From contig CAIVEI010000203.1 in NCBI GenBank assembly GCA_903904835.1, positions 1 to 45,471 on the forward strand: a DNA stretch of 45,471 nt, given 5' to 3'. Shown piece by piece: positions 34,912-42,742 of this stretch (its first letter is position 1; each line of letters opens with the position of its first letter). Position numbers and translations under genes: made by a program. Below the pieces are notes generated by a model that worked only from the letters and a program-made list of their open reading frames with translations, was not told where the DNA came from and made no database searches. Source of the stretch: an uncultured Schlesneria sp. (GTDB lineage Bacteria; Planctomycetota; Planctomycetia; Planctomycetales; Planctomycetaceae).

Positions 34912-35475
34912 GTCCCGCAACTCTTGTCATTCGAGATCGGCGGCTGGAACCCTCCGCTGCGGTTCGTCCATAGTGGCGCAAGTCTGGCCAGTGTTGCGCA
35001 AACATCAACGCGCAACATTTCAGGCATCTGAAATGTCGAAATAGCCCGCTTTCGCCAATGTTGCGCAACATGTTCCATTGTTGCGCAAATACCGTAAAAG
35101 TCGTTCTCGCTTGTTTTTGCGAGATCGGCGGCTAGAAGCCGCCGCTACGGGTTGTCCATAGTTGCGCAAGCTTGGCCAATGTTGCGCAACATCGTCGCGA
35201 ATCATTGCAGGACCCTGAAATGTCGAAAAAGGCCTGCTCTCGCCATAGTTGCGCAACTAGCCCCATAGTTGCGCAAATGTCGTCATCGTCGTTCGCGCCT
35301 TGTTATGCGAGATCGGCGGCTAGATGCCGCCGCTACGGGTCGTCCATAGTTGCGCAAGATTGGCCAATGTTGCGCAACATCGTCGCGAATCATTGCAGGC
35401 ACCTGAAATGTCGAAACAGCCTGCTTTCGCCAATGTTGCGCAACAAGACTCATAGTTGCGCAAATGCCGTCGTCG
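34912..35475. repeat. Three 188-base tandem units, each with paired TTGCGCAA palindromes
   Basis: The landmark GAGATCGG recurs at 34933, 35121 and 35309, exactly 188 bases apart; the unit borders are arbitrary. Each unit has a hairpin (GGCGGCT-AGA-AGCCGCC in the second copy) and two pairs of the palindrome TTGCGCAA with 20 bases from start to start: 35061/35081, 35162/35182, 35249/35269, 35350/35370 and 35436/35456, plus 34974 (TGGCGCAA) with 34994. Pairs are alternately about 67 and 81 bases apart. The first unit is the most diverged. The period is not a multiple of three, so long ORFs across it are not genes. Its role is unknown; a clustered protein-binding site is one reading. Confidence 0.88.
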
Positions 35476-35624
35476 AAGTTGCCGTTGCGACCGAATACCG
35501 CATCGTGTGCGGTCATACTGAATTCCTTTGTTTCCTTCGTTAACTTCTGTTTAGATTTTCCTATATTTCTTGGTTGATTGTTTGAATTTGGTGGGACTGC
35601 GAGGACTTGTCCCGCCCTACAAGA

Positions 35625-35660
35625 ATGGGACTGATGGGACGTATGCGACCAATGGGACTT
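35625..35660 (+). repeat. Four 9-base tandem repeats
   Basis: ATGGGACTG, ATGGGACGT, ATGCGACCA, ATGGGACTT follow one another without gaps. A related GTGGGACTG occurs 35 bases upstream. The block lies 120-160 bases before nnrE; it is not part of a credible coding region. Confidence 0.6.
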
Positions 35661-35715
35661 TTTGAATTGCTATTCGGGAAAAAAATCGCCTGAAGTCCGA
35701 AACCGGGAAAGAATT

Positions 35716-35735
35716 CCGGGGATTGACATCCCCGG
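35716..35735 (+). promoter_or_regulatory. Perfect palindrome over a candidate -35 box of nnrE
   Basis: CCGGGGAT-TGAC-ATCCCCGG. It contains TTGACA at 35723-35728, and TAGAAT lies at 35749-35754, but the 20-base spacing is long. If this is the nnrE promoter, the palindrome could be an operator. It might equally be a simple hairpin. Confidence 0.35.
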
Positions 35736-35783
35736 CTCGCCTGGGCGTTAGAATGGAAAGTTTTGCTAAAAGGAATATCTCGC

Positions 35784-36461
35784 ATGGCGACTACTGAAAA
35801 AGAATTCTTAATTCCACGGTCGCTTTCGCGCGCGCAAGTTCGTGACGTCGATCGACGGGCGATTGACGACTACGGCATGCTGGGTCTTGTCCTAATGGAA
35901 AATGCAGGTCGGAATTCTGCCGAATTGCTGCGAACACTGGGAATCGGTGGCCGTGTTACGATTTGTTGCGGTAAGGGAAATAATGGTGGCGACGGGTTTG
36001 TGATTGCGCGGCATCTGGAAAATGCCGGCGTGGATGTGCAAGTCCTGCTTTGTGTTCCATCCTTTTCACTGATGGGTGATGCCAAAGTGAACCTTGGCAT
36101 TCTGGAAAAGGCAAATACTCCCATCATTGCGCCTCCATTCGATTGGAATACAGAACTGGCCGGTTCAGACTGGATCGTTGATGCGCTGCTCGGCACGGGA
36201 ACTCAAGGAACGATTCGAGAACCCTTTGTATCGGCCATTATTGCGATCAATTCCGCGAAACGAAAAGTCTTCGCAGTCGATCTGCCGTCGGGACTCGACT
36301 GTGATACCGGTCAACCGCTTGGAACCTGCGTTCGTGCGGATCACACGGCGACATTTGTCGCTCGAAAAATGGGATTCGATTTTCCGGGAACGACGGAATG
36401 GACGGGGGCTGTGCATGTGATCGACATTGGTGTGCCGCGATCGCTTTTGCAAAGACTGTAA
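35784..36461 (+). CDS. nnrE: NAD(P)H-hydrate epimerase
   Basis: 225 residues from ATG 35784, with AAAAGGAATATCTCGC upstream; an in-frame TTG at 35763 is less likely. It is a YjeF_N domain: RSLSRAQVRDVDRRAIDDYGMLGLVLMENAG, VTICCGKGNNGGDGFVIARHL (dinucleotide-binding loop), VDALLGTGTQGTIREPF and VFAVDLPSGLDCDTGQ. It converts the S and R forms of damaged, hydrated NAD(P)H. The ADP/ATP-dependent dehydratase half (as in E. coli NnrDE) is absent, so this is the single-domain type. It converges on fmt with a 6-base gap. Confidence 0.93.
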   Translation: MATTEKEFLIPRSLSRAQVRDVDRRAIDDYGMLGLVLMENAGRNSAELLRTLGIGGRVTICCGKGNNGGDGFVIARHLENAGVDVQVLLCVPSFSLMGDAKVNLGILEKANTPIIAPPFDWNTELAGSDWIVDALLGTGTQGTIREPFVSAIIAINSAKRKVFAVDLPSGLDCDTGQPLGTCVRADHTATFVARKMGFDFPGTTEWTGAVHVIDIGVPRSLLQRL

Positions 36462-36467
36462 ACGTTG

Positions 36468-37427
36468 TTATTCCAGCGTGTCTCCGACGATCACTTTACG
36501 ACCACGAAGAAAATCGGATGTCGGCATCGCTTTTTTGCCATCGGGCTGAATCGTTAACAGGCGAACCGACCCTGTTCCGCATTTCACGACGAAATCGTTC
36601 GCGGTGACTTCAATGACCGTCCCTGGCGGATGCGGATTAGCCGATGTTGCGGTTTCAACGATCTTGACGGAGAGAACTTGCAAACGAAGTGGCGGCTTCT
36701 CCGCTTGGTTCAAATGAGAAAACGAGCCGGGCCAGGGCTGCATCCCTCGAACATGCCGCTCGACCTCAATGGCTGACTTGGACCAAGGGACCAGACCATC
36801 GGTTTTCGACAGTTTGCGGACGTGAGTGACCAATACTTCGTCCTGAGGCGTTCGAATCGCAATACCATTTGCGATCTCGTCAATGACGCGATTCGTCAGC
36901 GGGACTGCGATGTCGGCCAGTCGTTGCTCGAGCTCGCCGGTTGTTTCGTCGGGACGAATGGGTGTACTCACTGCCCCCAGCATCGGTCCGGCATCCAGCT
37001 TTTGTACGATCTCAATAATCGTCACACCGGCTTCGGCATCGCCATTGAGAACGGCGGCATGGATCGGTGTCGCCCCACGATACTTGGGGAGCAATGAGGC
37101 ATGGACATTGATGGTCCCCAGCCTGGGAATTTCGAGCACGGATTTCGACAGCATTTGGCCGTACGCGGCGACAACGAACAGATCGGATTGCGTTTCACGT
37201 AACGCCGCCACGCTTTCAGGGGTCCTGATCACGTCAGGTTGCAGGACGACCATGCCTTTGCTGAGGGCAAGTTCCTTCAGGGGATTCACGTGCTGATGGT
37301 GGCCTCTGCCCGTTCGATCGGGCTGAGTGACCAGCCCGACAAGCTGATGGGTGGTCGATTCGCACAACGATTGAAATATCGGGAGCGCAAGAGGCCCCGT
37401 ACCAAGAAAGAGAATACGAATCGTCAC
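36468..37427 (-). CDS. fmt: Methionyl-tRNA formyltransferase
   Basis: 319 residues if it starts at GTG 37427 (VTIRILFLGTGPLALPIFQSL), which has GAGGTCAAC just before it; the frame itself reaches an ATG at 37481. E. coli Fmt is 315 residues. It formylates initiator Met-tRNA with 10-formyl-THF. FVVAAYGQMLSKSVLEIPRLGTINVHASLLPKYRGATPIHAAVLNGD is the active-site region, and the C-terminal OB-type domain follows. It lies downstream of def on the same strand, the classic def-fmt pair, but with a 97-base inverted repeat between them. Confidence 0.93.
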   Translation of the reverse strand: MTIRILFLGTGPLALPIFQSLCESTTHQLVGLVTQPDRTGRGHHQHVNPLKELALSKGMVVLQPDVIRTPESVAALRETQSDLFVVAAYGQMLSKSVLEIPRLGTINVHASLLPKYRGATPIHAAVLNGDAEAGVTIIEIVQKLDAGPMLGAVSTPIRPDETTGELEQRLADIAVPLTNRVIDEIANGIAIRTPQDEVLVTHVRKLSKTDGLVPWSKSAIEVERHVRGMQPWPGSFSHLNQAEKPPLRLQVLSVKIVETATSANPHPPGTVIEVTANDFVVKCGTGSVRLLTIQPDGKKAMPTSDFLRGRKVIVGDTLE

Positions 37428-37458
37428 GTTGACCTCAAATCTCGTGGGCGAATGAATT

Positions 37459-37555
37459 GGGGTCGGGTGTTCAAATTTCAAAATTTGCCGTCACCCCGGC
37501 TGAAAATATTGGAGACCACCTGTCGGCCAATTTTGAAATTTGAACGCCCGACCCC
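37459..37555. repeat. Large inverted repeat between def and fmt
   Basis: Arms 37459-37485 and 37529-37555 are 27 bases long with a single mismatch (T against C). The loop is 43 bases. The arm starts GGGGTCGGG and includes TTCAAATTTCAAAATT. The outer GGGTC...GACCC is typical of small repeats linked to tyrosine-type (RAYT/Y1) transposases, which is an inference. It sits within the probable def-fmt transcript and could act as an attenuator or be a MITE. Confidence 0.85.
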
Positions 37556-37570
37556 CTCCGTCTCAACCCT

Positions 37571-38167
37571 CTATTTTTTTGCGGGAGCGGGTGGCTTTGG
37601 TTCTAACTTAACCAGTTCCTGCTTCAAGATTTCGTCCGAAGCAAAACGTCCTTCGGCTTGCCAGCGACGGAATTGGGTTTCGAAGTCACTCACTACGGGG
37701 TCGAGTTCCCTGCGACCGACCTCCGGCATCCGATCGATGAATAAGACACCGTCAAGATGATCGCATTCATGTTGCACCGCGCGAGCGGCAAGTTCGTCGA
37801 GCGAATATTCAAAGCATTCGCCGTTCAGATCGAACGCTTCAATATCGACTTTGGCCGCCCGTTTCACTTGGCCATACATCCCGGGAAAACTGAGGCAACC
37901 TTCTTCCCCTTCGGTGGTCCCTTTGCGTTTCAGGATCTCGGGATTGATGAAGACAATTTCTTCATCCTTTTCCTCGGGATCGCCTGTCAAATTCATGATG
38001 AACAGACGATAGGGAAGACCAACCTGGTTGGCGGCAAGTCCAATCCCTTTGGCGGCATACATCAACTGGAACATTTCGGCGACCACTTTCCGAAGTTCCT
38101 CGTTGATCTCTTGAATTGGCTTGGATTTCCAACGGAGAGCGGGATGCGGGTAAAGAACAATTTCCAT
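37571..38167 (-). CDS. def: Peptide deformylase
   Basis: 198 residues. It removes formyl groups from nascent protein N-termini. The three motifs are present: GIGLAANQVG (41-50), EGCLSFPG (89-96, Cys91 metal ligand) and QHECDHLDG (132-140, His133 and His137 ligands, Glu134 catalytic). The C-terminal extension ends in lysine/proline (LEPKPPAPAKK), longer than in E. coli (169). Its partner fmt lies downstream on the same strand. Confidence 0.95.
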   Translation of the reverse strand: MEIVLYPHPALRWKSKPIQEINEELRKVVAEMFQLMYAAKGIGLAANQVGLPYRLFIMNLTGDPEEKDEEIVFINPEILKRKGTTEGEEGCLSFPGMYGQVKRAAKVDIEAFDLNGECFEYSLDELAARAVQHECDHLDGVLFIDRMPEVGRRELDPVVSDFETQFRRWQAEGRFASDEILKQELVKLEPKPPAPAKK

Positions 38168-38505
38168 GGAAACTCAGGCGGGTTAGAGACATCGGTCGTT
38201 CACGCATCAGATTATAGGGGCGGTTGATATCACGGTCGAGTCTGATGGTTTAGAGGTTGGATTGGACAGGCCGTTCAATGGGCTTAATCCACCACTGCGG
38301 CTGGAAGCCGCAGCGACGAAATCGGCAATCAATTATTGGGGTTGTTCAGGTCTTCATCCACTAGAGATTGTGTCTCGACAAAGGTCGATTCGTCGAGTTG
38401 AATACTCGCTCGGATTGGACCGTGAATTCTTTCACGGGTGGCGCGCCGTGACCTGGAAGGTCATGCCCGAGATCGCGCCGGATCTTCTCCAAAGGAGAGA
38501 CCACC
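38168..38505. other. Intergenic region with a REP-like hairpin
   Basis: 338 bases between def and the gene at 38506, which diverge. CTGCGGCT-GGA-AGCCGCAG (38295-38313) is a perfect 8-base hairpin of the same CGGCTxGAAGCCG type found in the 188-base units. The rest should hold promoters in both directions; I could not place them. Confidence 0.6.
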
Positions 38506-38991
38506 ATGCATCACGCTTTTTTTGAGATTGGTTGCGCCTATTCGTTCTGTTACCCGCGTCACAATTACGATCAGCTTCCGACGACAACGGAACTGCGGCG
38601 GATTGAAGTCGTGTCGATTCGAGACACGCACCAAAGTCCGCTGGACGCTTCGACCTTGCCTCTCAACCCGTTGCTGAAACGGGGTCGCTGGCTGGTCACG
38701 GGCAACGACCTGGACAAGAACGCCGAGAGATCGTTCTATGTCGAGTCGATGACCAACATTCGACAACTGTCAGACGAGGAACTGGAACCTCTGAAAAATG
38801 CCAGTTACGTTGTCATCGAACAGGCTCATGTCACGTTCAAGGCTTCGCAATTAAACGAGGCCCTGGCGTTTCGGTCTGGACGACAGCGAGGAACGGTCTG
38901 CGGAGTTCTTCTGCATGGTCCGCGAAAGTTGCCTCCGATTTCGATCCTTGACGAGCCAATCATGGAATTCGTTGAGTGTCTCGAAACCTAA
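38506..38991 (+). CDS. Hypothetical protein, 161 residues
   Basis: ATG 38506 has a strong ribosome site (AAAGGAGAGACCACC). The protein has no signal peptide or membrane span. Landmarks are YSFCYPRHNYDQLPTTTELRR, VVSIRDTHQSPLDASTLPLNPLLKRGRWLVTGND and VESMTNIRQLSDEELEPL. The C-terminal part has SGRQRGTVCGVLLHGPRKLPP. I do not recognise a family; the composition and codon use are gene-like. It is followed by a terminator hairpin. Confidence 0.72.
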   Translation: MHHAFFEIGCAYSFCYPRHNYDQLPTTTELRRIEVVSIRDTHQSPLDASTLPLNPLLKRGRWLVTGNDLDKNAERSFYVESMTNIRQLSDEELEPLKNASYVVIEQAHVTFKASQLNEALAFRSGRQRGTVCGVLLHGPRKLPPISILDEPIMEFVECLET

Positions 38992-39008
38992 TCGGAGATG
39001 GAACATTG

Positions 39009-39036
39009 TCGACCTGATGTCAATCAGGTCGATTTT
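39009..39036 (+). terminator. Rho-independent terminator after the 38506 gene
   Basis: TCGACCTGA and TCAGGTCGA form a 9-base stem with a 6-base loop (TGTCAA), and TTTTG follows on the plus strand, 18 bases after the stop codon. Confidence 0.8.
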
Positions 39037-39466
39037 GACTTGCCCTTGTTCGTAAGAAATGGGTGCGTCACGTGGGTGATTTTGGAGGCGGCCGGCCTGA
39101 TGAACGGGCCGGTCGCTTCCCGTTTGAAACGTGATTATTAATTGAAAAATCAACCAAAGAACACTGCTTGACCGAAGACGGTCATGCAGTGGCACAGGCG
39201 AGGGTAACGATATTCTCGCGGGAAGAATTCTTTCGTTTTTTCGCATTTGTTTTTTGTCCCGAAGTGACTAAGACAAATACCAGGCCAAACTTTCCTGGAA
39301 AATCGTTACCCGCGTCGAGTGGCACAGGAATTTTGAAGACCTAAAAAGGGTTGGCATTCCCCTGCTTCAGAAATTGGATGTCGACGTGTAGAATAAATGG
39401 CTTGAGCATAGCTCGAAAAATCCGTCCATCATTTTCAAATTCACTGTAGAAACCGAGGAGCTTTCG
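39037..39466. other. Intergenic region with a GC-rich hairpin, promoter of the 39467 gene expected
   Basis: 430 bases. GCGGCCGGCC (39088-39097) and GGCCGGTCGC (39107-39116) form a 10-base stem with one G-T pair and a 9-base loop. The stretch near 39240-39260 is T-rich. No coding region is seen. GAGGAG at 39456-39461 is the ribosome site of the next gene. Confidence 0.55.
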
Positions 39467-42400
39467 ATGCCAAATCGTACTCTCTCACTGACCGCTATTT
39501 CGTTCGCAGTTGCAGGTGCCATGCTTGTTTCCGGACAAACATCTGCGGCTGATAGTCCGATCGAGTTCAATCGTGATATTCGACCGATCCTTGCAGATCA
39601 CTGTTTTGCCTGCCACGGTCCTGACAGTGCGTCTCGCAAGGGAGACTTGCGTCTCGACAAACGGGATGCGGCTATCGAAAAGAAGGCGATCACCCCCGGT
39701 GATTTGTCGAAAAGCGAATTCGTCAACCGGATCGATTCGACAGACCCTGATGCGGTGATGCCTCCACCGGCAACGAAAAAAGTTTTGACTCCTGAACAGA
39801 AAAAGTTATTGAAGACCTGGGTCGAACAAGGGGCGGAATACCAGCCGCATTGGTCGTTCCTGGCACCCGTCCGGCCTCAAGTTCCCGCGACAACGGATAT
39901 GACATGGGTGAAAAATCCGATTGATGCGTTTGTACTGACGAAGCTGAAAGCAGCCGGACTGAATCCCGCTCCTGAAGCGGATCGCCGCACACTGGCTCGG
40001 CGATTGAGTCTCGACCTGATCGGACTCCCTCCTTCTCCGGAAATGGTTGAACAATTTGTGGCAGACTCAACGCCCAATGCTTACGAAAAACTGGTCGATA
40101 AGCTGATGGAATCGCAGCATTGGGGCGAACATCGTGGTCGTTACTGGCTGGATGCTTCGCGTTATGCGGATTCCCACGGAATTCACTTTGACAACTACCG
40201 CGAAATGTGGTCGTACCGTGACAACGTCATCGCGGCTTTCAACAGAAACACACCATTCGATCAATTCACGATTGAACAACTGGCGGGAGATCTTTTGCCG
40301 AATCGGTCACTCGATCAGCAGATCGCGTCCGGTTTCAATCGATGCAACATTACGACCAGCGAAGGGGGCGCGATTGCGGAGGAATATCTTGTTCTTTACG
40401 ACCGTGATCGAACGGATACGGTGATTCAAGTCTGGATGGGAATGACGGGTGGCTGCTCTGTCTGTCACGATCATAAGTTCGACCCTCTGTCTCAGCGAGA
40501 ATTCTATGAATTCGCGGCGTTCTTCAATAATACGACTCAGAACGCGATGGACGGCAACGTCAAAGATACGCCTCCGATCGTCGTAGTGCCAACACCTGAA
40601 GACCGACCTCGATTCGAAGTATTGCCTGCCGAAATCGCCGTCGCAAAACAACAGGTCGAAGCACGGCGTCAGGAGGCTCGGCCCGCTTTTGATGCGTGGC
40701 TGACGGCAGCTACGGCCGAATCAATCGCGAGCGCGATCCCGACCAAAGACCTCTCGCTGCACGCCCCGTTAAATGAGGGGGATGGAACAGTGACGAAAGT
40801 CTCGGTTGACGGACAGGCTCGCGACGTCACGCTGAACCCATCGGCGAAATGGATCGATGGAAGTTCCTCAAAGGCGTTACAGCTTCAAGGGGCAGCCGCT
40901 GATCTGGCGGATGTCGGCGACTTTGATACGAACCAGCCGTTTTCCATCTCGGCCTGGGTCAAGTTAAATCCAAATGATTCGCAAGGAGTCCTTGCGGCTC
41001 GCATGAATAAGCCACAAACCTACGAAGGCTGGGACTTCTGGGTTCAGTCCCGCCGAATCGGAACACATATTATCAGCAAATGGTCAGACAATGCGTTGAA
41101 AGTCGTCGCGAAGGCGCAGGTTCCAGCCAACGAATGGACCCATGTGGCCTTCAGTTATGATGGTTCGTCCAAGGCTGCGGGGGTGAAGATTTACTACAAT
41201 GGTCAACCTCAGGCGACCAATGTCGAAGTCGACCGGCTGCAAGGTTCGATCAAGACAACGACTCCATTTCGGATCGGCGAACGAAACGGAAGCGAGCCGA
41301 TCAGCGGAGCCGGAATTCAAGACCTGCGAATTTACAAGCGTGCTCTTGCTCCTGCTGAAGTCGAATCCATGGCAAAGGCCTCACGGTTCGCTGGAATCCT
41401 GGCCAAACCCGCAGATCAAAGAACGGATATTGAGAAGAACGAGATCTACCCCTGGTGGCTGGGAACGGACGATGCCATTTTCAAAGAACGAACGGGAAAG
41501 CTGGCTACGCTTGAAAACGAACTGAATACGCTGAAAGCACGTGGGACGATTGCCCATGTGATGAATGAAAAAAGCGAAGAGGCGATGGCTTACGTTCTTT
41601 TTCGTGGCGAATACGACAAGCGTCGTGATCAGGTCAAGCCAAATACACCTGCGGCGTTTCCCGCATTTCCCGCGAATGCACCAAAGAATCGCCTGGGTCT
41701 CGCACAATGGCTGCTCGCACCCGAGCAGCCTCTGACAGCACGAGTCACAGTGAATCGGTTCTGGCAGGAATTGTTTGGAGCAGGAATTGTTCGTACCGCC
41801 GGCGACTTCGGAATCGCGGGAGAACTTCCTTCGAATCAGCCGCTTCTCGATTGGTTGGCCCTGGAATTCCGAGACGGGTGCCCGAGCTTGACGTGGCCAA
41901 ACGACACGCCTGCATCTGTCACTCCCTGGGACATCAAACGGCTTTTTCGATTGATCGTCACATCCAACACGTACAAGCAATCCGCCGAAGTCACAAAAGA
42001 AAAACTGGAACTGGACCCACACAACAGGTTGATGTCTCGGGGTCCTCGATTCCGCATGGATGCCGAAATGGTTCGTGACTATGCCCTGGCAGCAAGTGGT
42101 TTGCTCGTCGAGAAAATCGGTGGGCCGAGCGTCAAGCCGTATCAGCCTGATGGCGTCTGGGAAGCGGTCGCGATGATTGGAAGTAACACCCGCGACTATC
42201 GACGAGATACGGGCGAAAACCTTTACCGCCGCAGCATGTACACATTCTGGAAGCGGTCGGCACCACCGGCATCGATGGAGATATTCAACGCGACAGCACG
42301 GGAAACTTGCACCGTCCGTCGCGAACGGACGAATACTCCGTTGCAGGCATTGGTCACTCTGAACGATACGCAGTTTGTTGAAGCGGCCAGGAATCTGGCT

Positions 42401-42682
42401 CAACTTGTCTTAAAGGGACAAGGTACGCCAGATCACACTTCCAAGCTCAACGCGATGTCAATGCGGCTGCTTTCTCGCCCATTCAAATCACGAGAACTTT
42501 CCGTTGTACGGAATTCATTGGATCAACTGATCAGGTATTACAATTCGCATCCTGACGATGCCAAAAAGCTGATTGCGGAAGGGGAATCGAAAGCGGACCC
42601 TTCACTCGAACCAGAAACACTCGCCGCATGGACGATGCTCGCGAACGAACTGATGAACCTGGACGAAGTGCTTAACAAATAG
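39467..42682 (+). CDS. PSD1/planctomycete cytochrome c protein with LamG domain (DUF1549/DUF1553)
   Basis: 1071 residues. A signal peptide (MPNRTLSLTAISFAVAGAM, cleaved near Ala28) precedes the cytochrome domain, with CFACHG (46-51) as the haem-binding CxxCH. Then comes the DUF1549 region (TDMTWVKNPIDAFVLTKL, LGEH-type HWGEHRGRYWLDASRYADSHG, GMTGGCSVCHDHKFDP). A LamG-like sandwich lies at about 440-630 (DLSLHAPLNEGDGTVTK..., QPFSISAWVKL, FRIGERNG). The DUF1553 part closes it (RLGLAQWLLAPEQPLTARVTVNRFWQ, FDNTPLQALVTLNDTQFVEAARNL-like). GAGGAG is the ribosome site. It is exported; the role is unproven but commonly linked to polysaccharide use. Confidence 0.92.
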   Translation: MPNRTLSLTAISFAVAGAMLVSGQTSAADSPIEFNRDIRPILADHCFACHGPDSASRKGDLRLDKRDAAIEKKAITPGDLSKSEFVNRIDSTDPDAVMPPPATKKVLTPEQKKLLKTWVEQGAEYQPHWSFLAPVRPQVPATTDMTWVKNPIDAFVLTKLKAAGLNPAPEADRRTLARRLSLDLIGLPPSPEMVEQFVADSTPNAYEKLVDKLMESQHWGEHRGRYWLDASRYADSHGIHFDNYREMWSYRDNVIAAFNRNTPFDQFTIEQLAGDLLPNRSLDQQIASGFNRCNITTSEGGAIAEEYLVLYDRDRTDTVIQVWMGMTGGCSVCHDHKFDPLSQREFYEFAAFFNNTTQNAMDGNVKDTPPIVVVPTPEDRPRFEVLPAEIAVAKQQVEARRQEARPAFDAWLTAATAESIASAIPTKDLSLHAPLNEGDGTVTKVSVDGQARDVTLNPSAKWIDGSSSKALQLQGAAADLADVGDFDTNQPFSISAWVKLNPNDSQGVLAARMNKPQTYEGWDFWVQSRRIGTHIISKWSDNALKVVAKAQVPANEWTHVAFSYDGSSKAAGVKIYYNGQPQATNVEVDRLQGSIKTTTPFRIGERNGSEPISGAGIQDLRIYKRALAPAEVESMAKASRFAGILAKPADQRTDIEKNEIYPWWLGTDDAIFKERTGKLATLENELNTLKARGTIAHVMNEKSEEAMAYVLFRGEYDKRRDQVKPNTPAAFPAFPANAPKNRLGLAQWLLAPEQPLTARVTVNRFWQELFGAGIVRTAGDFGIAGELPSNQPLLDWLALEFRDGCPSLTWPNDTPASVTPWDIKRLFRLIVTSNTYKQSAEVTKEKLELDPHNRLMSRGPRFRMDAEMVRDYALAASGLLVEKIGGPSVKPYQPDGVWEAVAMIGSNTRDYRRDTGENLYRRSMYTFWKRSAPPASMEIFNATARETCTVRRERTNTPLQALVTLNDTQFVEAARNLAQLVLKGQGTPDHTSKLNAMSMRLLSRPFKSRELSVVRNSLDQLIRYYNSHPDDAKKLIAEGESKADPSLEPETLAAWTMLANELMNLDEVLNK

Positions 42683-42742
42683 GTTCCCAAGTCAACTTAC
42701 ACACCTAATATTACTGACAACCGCTTGAACGGAAAGATATTC

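Noticed and set aside
34912-35475. CRISPR array
   Set aside because: The repeated unit is 188 bases and includes almost everything; there are no short repeats with unique spacers and no cas genes.
34769-35516. Long overlapping minus-strand reading frames (for example with VAQHWPSLRNYG-type text) across the repeat array
   Set aside because: They arise from the repeat itself; the 188-base period is not a multiple of three, so the frame changes between units, and there is no ribosome site or family resemblance.
41381-42403. 340-residue frame on the minus strand
   Set aside because: It is a shadow of the PSD1/DUF1553 coding region, with no ribosome site or family match.
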